Shown here: in pieces, positions 55,215 through 61,478 of the stretch
How positions within the stretch are numbered: position 1 is the stretch's first letter
How the letters are laid out: each line of letters begins with the position of its first letter
NCBI GenBank assembly: GCA_964648295.1
Contig: CAZYNH010000005.1
Coordinates: 93,684-157,683 of the forward strand
Origin: UBA4055 sp964648295
Lineage (GTDB): Bacteria > UBA4055
Direction of reading: 5' to 3'
Length of the DNA: 64,000 bases
Position numbers and translations under genes: made by a program
Notes under the pieces: generated by a model
Told to the model about the DNA's origin: nothing
Databases searched by the model: none
Seen by the model: only the letters and a program-made list of their open reading frames with translations

Positions 55215-55703
55215 TCATTTTGAGCGCCTTGAATCAATATATTCCTGAACTTCCTGCCACGAAGAGGTCAGCCTCGCGATCTTCTTTGCTTCTTCATTAT
55301 AAAGGTATTCGGGATCGGTGATAATGCCGACCCTTGAAAGATCGAGCCTGTCGGCGTCCCTGCAGGTATTCAAAGTCAGACAGTCCGACAAACTATCGTC
55401 AGTATGCCATCTGCAGGCATCATAAAACACCCTGAACCGGTCATCGTCAAGATCAATAAGCTCCCTGTACTTCTCCGCGAACTGAGCTCCTCTCCAGCCG
55501 TGCCCGTGATCAATATCCTCATTTTCGCGCATACAGTCATGAAAGTAGGCGAAATATGAAACAACTGCCTTGTCCGCGCCGTTTATGCCGGCAAGATACA
55601 ATCCGTTCGATTCCACTCTTTGCCAGTGACTGAACCCGTGTCACGGACTATCAAAAAATATTGAATTGGCTTTCAACAGCTCTATAATTTCAGATTTTAT
55701 CAT
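55215..55703 (-). pseudogene. HD-domain hydrolase interrupted by in-frame TGA (nonsense or selenocysteine)
   Basis: The reading frame from ATG 55703 gives MIKSEIIELLKANSIFFDSP, then TGA at 55641-55643, then HGFSHWQRVESNGLYLAG and the rest of an HD-fold protein. HD metal motifs follow (HGFSHW, FHDCMRE, GHGWRGA, RWHTDDS, CRDADRLDLSRVG). Both sides of the TGA are clearly coding and the upstream ATG has AGAAGG about 9 bases before it. Total 162 codons. Most simply a nonsense mutation (a GTG at 55616 could still restart). A hairpin at 55605-55635 starts 5 bases after the TGA (outer GTTC/GAAC, inner CACT/AGTG, loop GGCAAAG), so Sec insertion should be excluded. Confidence 0.72.
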
Positions 55704-55721
55704 ATCATCGAACCTTCTTCT

Positions 55722-55767
55722 TTAAAATAACTTCAGCAATATAACAAAATCACGCCCGACTGGAAAG
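55722..55767 (-). repeat. Shared 5' leader D, copy 1 (before the HD gene)
   Basis: On the minus strand, a ~46-base stretch with GGGCGT, ATTTTGTTATATTG and AAGTTATTTTAA directly before the ribosome site of the HD gene. Nearly the same sequence precedes dinD (56945-56990) and the rhuM-like gene (60020-60065). The conserved position suggests a common promoter or leader carried with each gene. Confidence 0.75.
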
Positions 55768-55772
55768 TTATA

Positions 55773-55843
55773 TATATTGTTTTCGGATTTTTCAGGCTGT
55801 TAACACTTCTTAACACATTTTATGTTAAATTCTTTTTACACAC
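55773..55843. repeat. Operator-like repeat C, copy 1
   Basis: About 70 bases, mostly matching 60662-60733. It contains alternating inverted hexamers TGTTAA-N6-TTAACA-N7-TGTTAA (55798-55828), which look like stacked binding half-sites. It lies upstream of the HD leader D1. Confidence 0.65.
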
Positions 55844-55868
55844 GCCAAAATGCCGAAAAGGATATAGG

Positions 55869-56048
55869 TTATTTATTGTCTGCCGCATTTTTTCCTCCTG
55901 CATTATCGTATATATCCCGGCACTCAATTTTAAAATTTTCGATTTTCCGCACAGCATCTCCAAGCCTTGCCCATTCATTATGTGCTTCGCCAAATAACGG
56001 CGGAACTGAATAATATTTAATACTTCTTACAATGACAAGTATTTTCAA
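55869..56048 (-). CDS. Small ORF, possibly a gene remnant
   Basis: 59 codons from a TTG at 56048. The first ~10 codons come from element B and palindrome A2 is inside the frame (SVPPLFG). The last ~40 codons (AHNEWARLGDAVRKIENF, IECRDIYDNAGGK) have strongly protein-like composition and match no family I know. It may be the 3' remnant of a larger gene fused to repeat sequence. Low confidence that it is expressed. Confidence 0.3.
   Translation of the reverse strand: MKILVIVRSIKYYSVPPLFGEAHNEWARLGDAVRKIENFKIECRDIYDNAGGKNAADNK
55986..56005. repeat. Palindromic element A2
   Basis: CGCC and GGCG arms around AAATAAC (55988-56002), flanked by TT/AA. Same stem and loop as A4. It separates the dinD block from the HD block. 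Confidence 0.7.
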
Positions 56049-56071
56049 AATATTTTACAATCCCTGCAGCA
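56034..56071 (-). repeat. 3' element B, partial copy 2 (after dinD)
   Basis: Contains CTGCAGGGATTGTAAAAT and ATTTTGAAAATACTTGTCA on the minus strand, the 3' half of element B, beginning 4 bases after the dinD stop codon. The 5' half of B is missing here, so the dinD gene has replaced it. Confidence 0.7.
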
Positions 56072-56075
56072 TTGG

Positions 56076-56930
56076 TTATTCGTCAAGCATTAATTTTTTC
56101 TTACAGTTCTTCAGCTTTTTTAACTGTTCTTTCTCAATTTTTGTAATACTATTTTCCGGAACAGGCATATCCTCAGGCATTGTTCCGCCTACTCTTTCGA
56201 TCGTACCTCTGACTTCTTTACCGACAATAAAATGAACTTCATTTGCAGCGTCAACAATCGAAGTTTTATCTTTTTTCAATTTCTCTTCTGTTTGTGATAT
56301 TCGGAACAGGTTTGCGATCAGTTCTGTACTACTCATAAAATCAAGAATCTTATCGTTTTTGTTCAACCCTTTTTTCTTATGAATATCTTCAACTTTCAAT
56401 CCGCCGTATAAACCCATATAACCCGCATTTTGAAAAGTTGCGTAATCTTCATCATTGATCACTCCGGCATTATGAGCTGCTTCCGCCAGCATCTGATTCC
56501 ATTGCTTGATATCGCCTCTTATAACCAGCCTTTTATTGTCTTCATCAAGCTGATTAAAATAGTCGGCAACTTCCTGCCTTCTTGTTTGTATCGCAAAATA
56601 AGTTTGCCCTAAAGCTATCACCTCTTTTCTCGGATCACCGTTTTGAACTATCAGATAACATGCATATCTTGTAAGTTTGAAATCAATTATAGGCTTATTT
56701 GTCGCACCTGCTTCTACGATTTTGCTGACCTCAGCAAAATGGTCTGCTATCCCATATCCGCTGTTCTTGCAGGCAAGCATCGCCCTGTCCATCACTTTTG
56801 CAAAATTCCTCCACTGAATATATTCAAGCACAACAGAAAGCTCTCTTGCATACCAGTATTCGTTACCATCATCAGAGTTATGCTTAATTTCTTCAAATGT
56901 CTTGTACTCTTTAGCTATTAGATTACTCAT
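56076..56930 (-). CDS. dinD: DinD-family DNA-damage-inducible protein
   Basis: 284 residues. The BRO/KilA-N-like start KTFEEIKHNSDDGNEYWYARELSVVLEYIQWRNFAKVMDRAMLAC and DFKLTRYACYLIVQNGDPRKEVIALGQTYFAIQTRRQE are characteristic of DinD, which in E. coli inhibits RecA strand exchange and is SOS-induced. I see no obvious LexA box; upstream is leader D2 instead. Full length. In this region such genes are typical mobile or accessory cargo. Confidence 0.92.
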   Translation of the reverse strand: MSNLIAKEYKTFEEIKHNSDDGNEYWYARELSVVLEYIQWRNFAKVMDRAMLACKNSGYGIADHFAEVSKIVEAGATNKPIIDFKLTRYACYLIVQNGDPRKEVIALGQTYFAIQTRRQEVADYFNQLDEDNKRLVIRGDIKQWNQMLAEAAHNAGVINDEDYATFQNAGYMGLYGGLKVEDIHKKKGLNKNDKILDFMSSTELIANLFRISQTEEKLKKDKTSIVDAANEVHFIVGKEVRGTIERVGGTMPEDMPVPENSITKIEKEQLKKLKNCKKKLMLDE

Positions 56931-56944
56931 TAATCCGTTCCTCC

Positions 56945-56990
56945 TTAAAATAACTTAAACAATATAACAAAACCACACCCGACTTTCCAC
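56945..56990 (-). repeat. Shared 5' leader D, copy 2 (before dinD)
   Basis: Minus strand GTGGAAAGTCGGGTGTGG, then TTTTGTTATATTGTTTAAG and TTATTTTAAGGAGG ending in the dinD ribosome site. Same layout as D1 and D3. Confidence 0.75.
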
Positions 56991-57034
56991 ACAACTTTCC
57001 CACAACATACAAAAATAAAAACTTACACTCCATG

Positions 57035-57057
57035 CTCCGGCAAGATAACATGCGGAG
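57035..57057. repeat. Palindromic element A3
   Basis: CTCCG and CGGAG arms around a 13-base loop that contains GATAACATG. A looser version of the A palindrome, with the ATAAC core kept. Nearly identical to A5. Confidence 0.65.
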
Positions 57058-57163
57058 AAGGTCATATAGTGACACCGTGACAAGTATTTTCAAAATATTT
57101 TACGATCCCTGCAGCACGATCAGCTCAGTGCAGAATAACTTTGCCGTCATCACAGCGCCGCCC

Positions 57164-57379
57164 CTAATCCTGCTCCGAGCAGCCATATACATGAAAATCA
57201 ACAAAATCCTCTTTATCCATCTGCTCAAGGAGCCCGTCCACATAAAGCATGGTCTCGAATGCGCACAAACTCTTAACCTGATCCAGGATCTCTCCGTGAT
57301 GACCGATTATCTTGACATAACTGCTGCTGCATACAATTTCTTTCACATCTTCCTTACTGATCCTTTTACTCAACTTCAT
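57164..57379 (-). CDS. 71-residue protein of unknown function, copy 1
   Basis: MKLSKRISKEDVKEIVCSSS start, then VKIIGHHGEILDQV, LCAFETML and EDFVDFHVYGCSEQD. It is acidic and has three cysteines and a His-His pair. The AGGCG-containing site GGAGGCGAAAA precedes the ATG. The gene sits between palindromes A4 and A3 and is followed by element B. The second copy (60342-60557) differs at residues 3, 46, 47, 50 and 66. No family recognised; small proteins in cassette-like units are often antitoxins or immunity factors, but nothing shows that here. Confidence 0.7.
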   Translation of the reverse strand: MKLSKRISKEDVKEIVCSSSYVKIIGHHGEILDQVKSLCAFETMLYVDGLLEQMDKEDFVDFHVYGCSEQD

Positions 57380-57425
57380 TTTTCGCCTCCGGGATTAAGT
57401 TCTAACCGGAATATAACCGAACATA

Positions 57426-57445
57426 GCCGCCAAATAACGGCGTCG
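57426..57445. repeat. Palindromic element A4
   Basis: CGCC (57428-57431) and GGCG (57439-57442) arms around AAATAAC, followed by TCGTT. Same core as A2. Confidence 0.7.
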
Positions 57446-57477
57446 TTAAAAAAAATATTAATATTTGATCAAAATTC

Positions 57478-57924
57478 TTACTTTTTCAAAAGACTCGGGC
57501 ATAAACCGACATACTTGCCTTCTTCTACATTAAAATCCTTGAATATATTGAACAGTTCCGATTTTTCATAATCTATTATAAACTTATCATTTTCACAGTC
57601 GAAACATAATATTGATAGCGGAAGCATTGATTTTTTGTCATAAAAATACTTTTCTTTCGAGCTTATTTTAAATTCTTCATTTTTAGGATAGATCAAGCAC
57701 AAATGATTAGCTGAATATTTTTTTCCATAGGCGTACATTTGATATATATCGCCTTGAGAAACATCTTTATCCATATCTTTTATCAGCTTCCACTTTGTGT
57801 CAAAGATATACTTCTCTTTAGCTTCATTCTGCTTTACAAATTGCTCAATCTGCCTAAAAACAGTTCCAGGAATACCGACATTACCATCTTCGTCCCAGCT
57901 CTGCTTATCCGGATCATCCTCCAT
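57478..57924 (-). pseudogene. mcrC: C-terminal fragment of a McrC-like restriction nuclease
   Basis: 148 residues. The conserved nuclease strand YIFDTKWKLI and ISQ-like VSQGDIYQMYAYGKKYSANHLCLIYP match the C-terminal PD-(D/E)xK part of McrC/LlaJI-type proteins, which are normally ~350-450 residues with mcrB adjacent. The N-terminal half and mcrB are missing, and an in-frame stop lies 5 codons before the ATG, so this is a remnant. It lies between the AlbA-type gene and palindrome A4. Confidence 0.68.
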
Positions 57925-57970
57925 GTCAAAGATACTTATGTTCGTTTAGCGTGTAATGTTTTCTCATAGG

Positions 57971-59332
57971 CTACCTAAGTTCGTACCAGACATTATTTCC
58001 GCCACCTTTTTTTACGATCTTATTTTGATCAACAAGCTTATTAAGATATTTTACTGCTGTATCTTTGTGTATGTTGATATTTGTTCTAACATCTTTAGAT
58101 GTAATCCTGCTTTCGCTTTGCAGGTATTTTATGATCCACTGCTCAATTGCGTCGGATTTGCGTCGGATTTGCGTCGGATTTGCGTCGGATTTGCGTCGGA
58201 TTTCAGCCTTACCGTCAACATTTGTGTAAACATTTGCGTCAACACGATAGAAAGTTATAGTGAAGAAAGATTCAGCCTCAAAGGATATTCCTGTTTTATT
58301 CTCGCTTATCATTTTTCTTATTCTTTTTATGCCTGAGCCTGCTTTTTCTGCAAGGCCGAGCCTGTGCGCGATATCTACAAGAACGGGATTCCTGTGCGCG
58401 CTTCTTTTACCGAGTTCTTTTTTCGGGAATAACAACTGCCCCGGATTAGTTATCTCAAGCCTGTCTTTTGAAATATGGATCTGGATAGAGGCCGGATAAA
58501 AATAATCCCTGTGGATCATAGCATTGATAATAGCTTCCCTCAAAGCCTCGCCCGGGAGCTCCAGCCTTTCTTTCCTTTTTAGTCCGCCGTCAAAGATAAT
58601 AGAAGTATTCAGCTTTGAAATAAGGTAATTGTACGCGTTGTTCAAATTCGACAGAAAATCCTCTGCGTATTCTTTTGAATCAATAATATCGGTATGCTCT
58701 TTATCTGAATACAGAAAGCACGAAACAACAGCATTCGGAAGGTATTTTTTAATATTTCTCGAAAAGAATAGCACTCCGCAGTTATTCAGCCTGTCATCCG
58801 TGAAAAAATTCAGATTCTCCAGAATATGCTTTTTTGACAGATTCTTTTCAAGCTTCGCTTCAGCCTTAAAACCGTTGAATTTCTCGGCTGAAAAATCCTT
58901 CTCATTAAAATCGGGTGTCTGCCTTTCGAACGAGATCAGGTTCTCCTTTTGAAACAGGTCCCTTATCTCATTCCTGTTAAGCTGCTGCGAATTAGCGCCG
59001 AACCTCAAATAAAAATGACCGTTCACAGTATATGGTTTATCCTTACCTTCAGGCACAAAAACAACCGCAAGATCACCGACCTGCTCGATCTGAACATTAA
59101 AAGAAGGATTCATATTCCTCGCAATATCCTGTATCCTCGACCTGTCCTGATTGGAAAGTCTGCATCCGTGAACATCACCGCTTTTATCATCAACACCGAG
59201 AATGATCTTTCCGCCTGACGAATTGGCGAACGCGCAGATCTCTTTGCCTATCGAATCATTGAACGACTTCTTCAATTCGATCGTGTAGCCTTCACCGGTC
59301 TTAACAATATCCAAAACATCTTTATATACCAT
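57971..59332 (-). CDS. AlbA_2/Schlafen-domain ATP-binding regulator with winged helix
   Basis: 453 residues. AlbA_2-like domain at ~10-130 (YTIELKKSFNDSIGKEICAFANSSGGKIILGVDD, FYLRFGANSQQLNRNEI), HATPase_c_4 region at ~255-370 (LPGEALREAIINAMIHRDYF, LEITNPGQLLFP, GLAEKAGSGIKRI) and a C-terminal winged helix (~400-453, WIIKYLQSESRITSKDVRTNINIHKDTAVKYLNKLV). The linker is built on a DNA tandem repeat giving IRRKSDANPTQ periods. Proteins of this type are DNA-binding regulators often found in accessory regions. Starts 48 bases after the rhuM-like fragment. Confidence 0.85.
   Translation of the reverse strand: MVYKDVLDIVKTGEGYTIELKKSFNDSIGKEICAFANSSGGKIILGVDDKSGDVHGCRLSNQDRSRIQDIARNMNPSFNVQIEQVGDLAVVFVPEGKDKPYTVNGHFYLRFGANSQQLNRNEIRDLFQKENLISFERQTPDFNEKDFSAEKFNGFKAEAKLEKNLSKKHILENLNFFTDDRLNNCGVLFFSRNIKKYLPNAVVSCFLYSDKEHTDIIDSKEYAEDFLSNLNNAYNYLISKLNTSIIFDGGLKRKERLELPGEALREAIINAMIHRDYFYPASIQIHISKDRLEITNPGQLLFPKKELGKRSAHRNPVLVDIAHRLGLAEKAGSGIKRIRKMISENKTGISFEAESFFTITFYRVDANVYTNVDGKAEIRRKSDANPTQIRRKSDAIEQWIIKYLQSESRITSKDVRTNINIHKDTAVKYLNKLVDQNKIVKKGGGNNVWYELR
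58149..58203 (+). repeat. Five tandem copies of an 11-bp unit inside the AlbA-type gene
   Basis: GCGTCGGATTT repeated five times without mismatch. Eleven is not a multiple of three, so gain or loss of one copy shifts the reading frame, and the peptide period is also 11 residues (IRRKSDANPTQ). It lies just before the winged helix, so slippage would detach that domain. Confidence 0.95.
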
Positions 59333-59379
59333 AATCAGCCTCTATTTTCCTTTTTTCTGAATTGAACTTGAATCCAACA

Positions 59380-60009
59380 TCAGCCTGTCAAAATCAGATA
59401 TATATTTTCTGTCCGAACTGAGAAGTGCAGTTTGTTTTGAACATTCGCGAATAAGTCCTTCGTGGTCTGAGAATTAACATCATAATCCATCGCCGTAGAA
59501 TAAATATCTGTGATCTGCTGATAAAAATTTCTTTCACTTTCTCTTATATCTCTTATCTCAAGAATAAGGTCTTTAAAATATTGAGGACTCAGAAACGCTC
59601 CGTTCTTCAGTCTTTCGCTGTCAAGCACATAACCTTTCACGGCAAAATCTTTAAGCACTTTCGTCGCCCATTGCCTAAAATTGACAGCTTCTTCGGAGTT
59701 AATTCTGTATCCGAGAGATATTATCACTTCTAAATTATAATGTTTTGTATTGTAATTTTTACCGTCAGCGGCAGTTATTAGGAAATTCCTAACAACTGAA
59801 TTTTCATCAAGTTCTTCCGATGAAAATATATTTTTCAGATGTTCGTTAATAGTCGGTATTTGTACATCAAACAGTTTCGCGATCAGCTTCTGAGTAAGCC
59901 AGACATTTTCATCCTGAACTCTAACTTCGATCGTGTCCTCACCCGCCTGCTTTGTAAATATCAGAAATTCTGCAGTACTGTTCCTAATTTGCAATTTTTT
60001 ATCATTCAT
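59380..60009 (-). pseudogene. rhuM: RhuM-family protein, C-terminally truncated
   Basis: 209 residues. IEVRVQDENVWLTQKLIAKLFDVQIPTINEHLKNIF, ENSVVRNFLITAADGKNYNTKHYNLEVIISLGYRINSEEAVNFRQWATKVLKDFAVKGYVLD are typical of RhuM (usually ~330-340 residues). After NKLHFSV the frame runs into RTENIYLILTG and stops, losing the C-terminal third. RhuM proteins occur on genomic islands; function uncertain. Leader D3 precedes it directly, with AAGGAGCGG as ribosome site. Confidence 0.75.
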
Positions 60010-60019
60010 ACACCGCTCC

Positions 60020-60065
60020 TTAAAATAACTTTAACAATATAACAAAATGACGCCCGACTTTCCAC
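60020..60065 (-). repeat. Shared 5' leader D, copy 3 (before the rhuM-like gene)
   Basis: Minus strand GTGGAAAGTCGGGCGTCA, TTTTGTTATATTGTTAAAG, TTATTTTAAGGAG. Same order and spacing to the ATG as in D1 and D2. Confidence 0.75.
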
Positions 60066-60078
60066 TTCGAACTTCTGA

Positions 60079-60192
60079 TCATTTTTTAAGCAGCTTGACC
60101 TCTACCCTGTCCAGCATCACCTGATACCCGCGCACTGAATAAATCTTTTCCCGGATACTCTCTTCAAACTTTTTCAATTCATATTCCGACAT
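60079..60192 (-). pseudogene. Remnant of an ORF6N-domain gene
   Basis: 37 codons: MSEYELKKFEESIREKIYSV then RGYQVMLDRVEVKLLKK and stop. The IYSVRGYQVMLDR part matches the start of ORF6N domains (K-I-Y-x-x-R-G-x-x-V-M-L-D-x-D-L), after which the rest of the domain is deleted. AAGGAG lies 8 bases before the ATG, so translation could still occur. Lies between A5 and D3. Confidence 0.55.
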
Positions 60193-60214
60193 AACCGCAA
60201 CTCCTTAGCATTTA

Positions 60215-60235
60215 CCGGCAAGATAACATGCGGAG
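60215..60235. repeat. Palindromic element A5
   Basis: CCG (60215-60217) and CGG (60231-60233) ends around GCAAGATAACATG; the stem is shorter than in A3, which it otherwise copies. Confidence 0.55.
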
Positions 60236-60341
60236 ACGGTCATATAGTGACACCGTGACAATTATTTTCAAAATATTTTACGATCCCTGCAGCACTATCG
60301 GCTCAGTGCAGAAGAACTTTGCCGTCATCACAGCGCCGTCC

Positions 60342-60557
60342 CTAATCCTGCTCCGAGCAGTCATATACATGAAAATCAACAAAATCCTCTTTATCCATCT
60401 GCTCAAGGATCCCGTCCGCATGAAGCATGGTCTCGAATGCGCACAAACTCTTAACCTGATCCAGGATCTCTCCGTGATGACCGATTATCTTGACATAACT
60501 GCTGCTGCATACAATTTCTTTCACATCTTCTTTACTGATCCTTTTACTCACCTTCAT
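60342..60557 (-). CDS. 71-residue protein of unknown function, copy 2
   Basis: Same length as copy 1, with L3V, Y46H, V47A, L50I and G66D. By hand count 5 of 6 nucleotide differences change the protein, so the copies are either under weak constraint or under pressure to differ. GGAGGCGAAAA ribosome site as in copy 1. Followed by element B and palindrome A5. Function unknown. Confidence 0.7.
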   Translation of the reverse strand: MKVSKRISKEDVKEIVCSSSYVKIIGHHGEILDQVKSLCAFETMLHADGILEQMDKEDFVDFHVYDCSEQD

Positions 60558-60599
60558 TTTTCGCCTCCCGCATTAAGTTCTAACCGGAATATAACCGAA

Positions 60600-60625
60600 C
60601 ACATCCGCCATGTAGCGGCGTCGTT
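60600..60625. repeat. Palindromic element A6
   Basis: CGCC (60606-60609) and GGCG (60617-60620) arms around ATGTAGC, followed by TCGTT. The loop differs from A4 at three bases, although the surrounding 409-bp units are ~95% identical. Confidence 0.65.
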
Positions 60626-60661
60626 GAGTAAAATCTTATCTGATTACTGTACAGCCTGAAG

Positions 60662-60733
60662 TATATTGTTTTTCGGATTTCTCATGCTGTTAAATATAAT
60701 TAACACATTTTATGTTAAATTATATTAACACAC
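60662..60733. repeat. Operator-like repeat C, copy 2
   Basis: Carries the same alternating hexamers as C1: TGTTAA (60688-60693), TTAACA (60700-60705), TGTTAA (60713-60718), with identical N6 and N7 spacing although the spacer bases differ. It lies after the 60743-61203 pseudogene and before the second 71-codon gene. Confidence 0.65.
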
Positions 60734-60742
60734 TCAAAACTG

Positions 60743-61203
60743 CTATAACGGAGAGTATTCAGCGTCCACCCTCAGTGATCTTATATCGCCTATGTCGTAA
60801 CTTTTTATAGTATTGAGTTCATCTTTTCTTATACCGTTAAGTTCTATGACAAGTGCTTTAAGAGACCCGATCAGCTTTGAGACCGAAGGTTTTCTATTAC
60901 TGTGGCTAACGATCTTCACATCCAGATCAAAATCAATGAACTTAATGCAAGCTTTTTTTATCGCGCCAAGTATCCACTTTTCATCATTACCGAACGCTCC
61001 GCCGCGTAAAAAGTAGCTTCGTAGGCAGCTTCTAGCACAAGAGACGCAAAATCCCCCCAAAGTTCAGGTTCCGCATCGCAATAAGCCACCGGAAGAGCCG
61101 AACAATAGATCTGTGAAACAAGCCTGTCTTCCTTCATGGTCAGGTTAGCCCGTACCTGATCCGGATTCTCTTCATTGAAACCTGTTAAATCTTTGAACCA
61201 CAT
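60743..61203 (-). pseudogene. Broken gene of a conserved unknown family (WFKDLTGF...GGAFGN)
   Basis: The first frame (MWFKDLTGFNEENPDQVRAN to LVLEAAYEATFYAA) is followed in another frame by RGGAFGNDEKWILGAIKKACIKFIDFDLDVKIVSHSN. Both parts resemble one family of unknown function whose members start WF..LTGF and end with a GGGAFGN..WI..AI motif. The join at about 60990-61030 lacks the residues expected between them and changes frame, pointing to an internal deletion. ATG 61203 has GGAGG 7 bases upstream. Confidence 0.6.
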
Positions 61204-61254
61204 TGGAAATCCTCCATGAATTTTGTCGAACAAGTGCCGTCATATTAATTTATA

Positions 61255-61478
61255 TCAAGATAACAATTCGGACAGTACTATTTCATACGCTTCAAAGGGA
61301 TCATAATGATAGTTATAGCTAAGAAGTGCTGCAGTATCTCCGATAAAGTCATCATCTTTCATTTTTGCTTCAATGTTTAGCCTGAATTCCCGCATAGATG
61401 GCGGATTCTGAACTGAAAAGGACATATATTTTTTATAACAATCGAGAAGTGCTTTTTTTATCAATCCTGAGGTATCAT
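61255..61478 (-). pseudogene. Remnant of an AbiEii-type nucleotidyltransferase toxin
   Basis: The ATG at 61478 overlaps the antitoxin stop (ATGA) and reads MIPQD, a usual AbiEii N-terminus, then stops. In another frame, 69 codons from 61464 (ALLDCYKKYMSFSVQNPPSM, DDDFIGDTAALL, YDPFEAYEIVLSELL) look like the C-terminal helices of this family. The catalytic nucleotidyltransferase domain is gone. The toxin was therefore deleted between its first five codons and its tail. Confidence 0.55.

Larger units (their letters stand above)
57039..57447 (-). repeat. 409-bp repeat unit, copy 1 (A3 - B - 71-codon gene - A4)
   Basis: By hand alignment it matches 60217-60625 without gaps, with about 19 mismatches in 409 (~95%). 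Element B in this copy is 57072-57159. Six of the mismatches fall in the 71-codon gene and five cluster in the loop and arm bases of the A4/A6 palindrome. A third copy begins at the right edge of the window. Confidence 0.85.
60217..60625 (-). repeat. 409-bp repeat unit, copy 2 (A5 - B - 71-codon gene - A6)
   Basis: Gap-free match to 57039-57447, offset 3178 bases. Element B in this copy is 60250-60337. Both copies are in direct orientation and together flank the mcrC remnant, AlbA-type gene, rhuM and ORF6N remnants, so recombination between them would delete ~3.2 kb. Confidence 0.85.

Noticed and set aside
55215..56930. Prophage or conjugative element
   Set aside because: DinD, RhuM and ORF6N-type genes can be phage cargo, but no capsid, terminase, integrase, relaxase or replication gene is present.
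58149..58203. CRISPR-like array
   Set aside because: The 11-base units are directly joined without spacers and lie in a coding frame.
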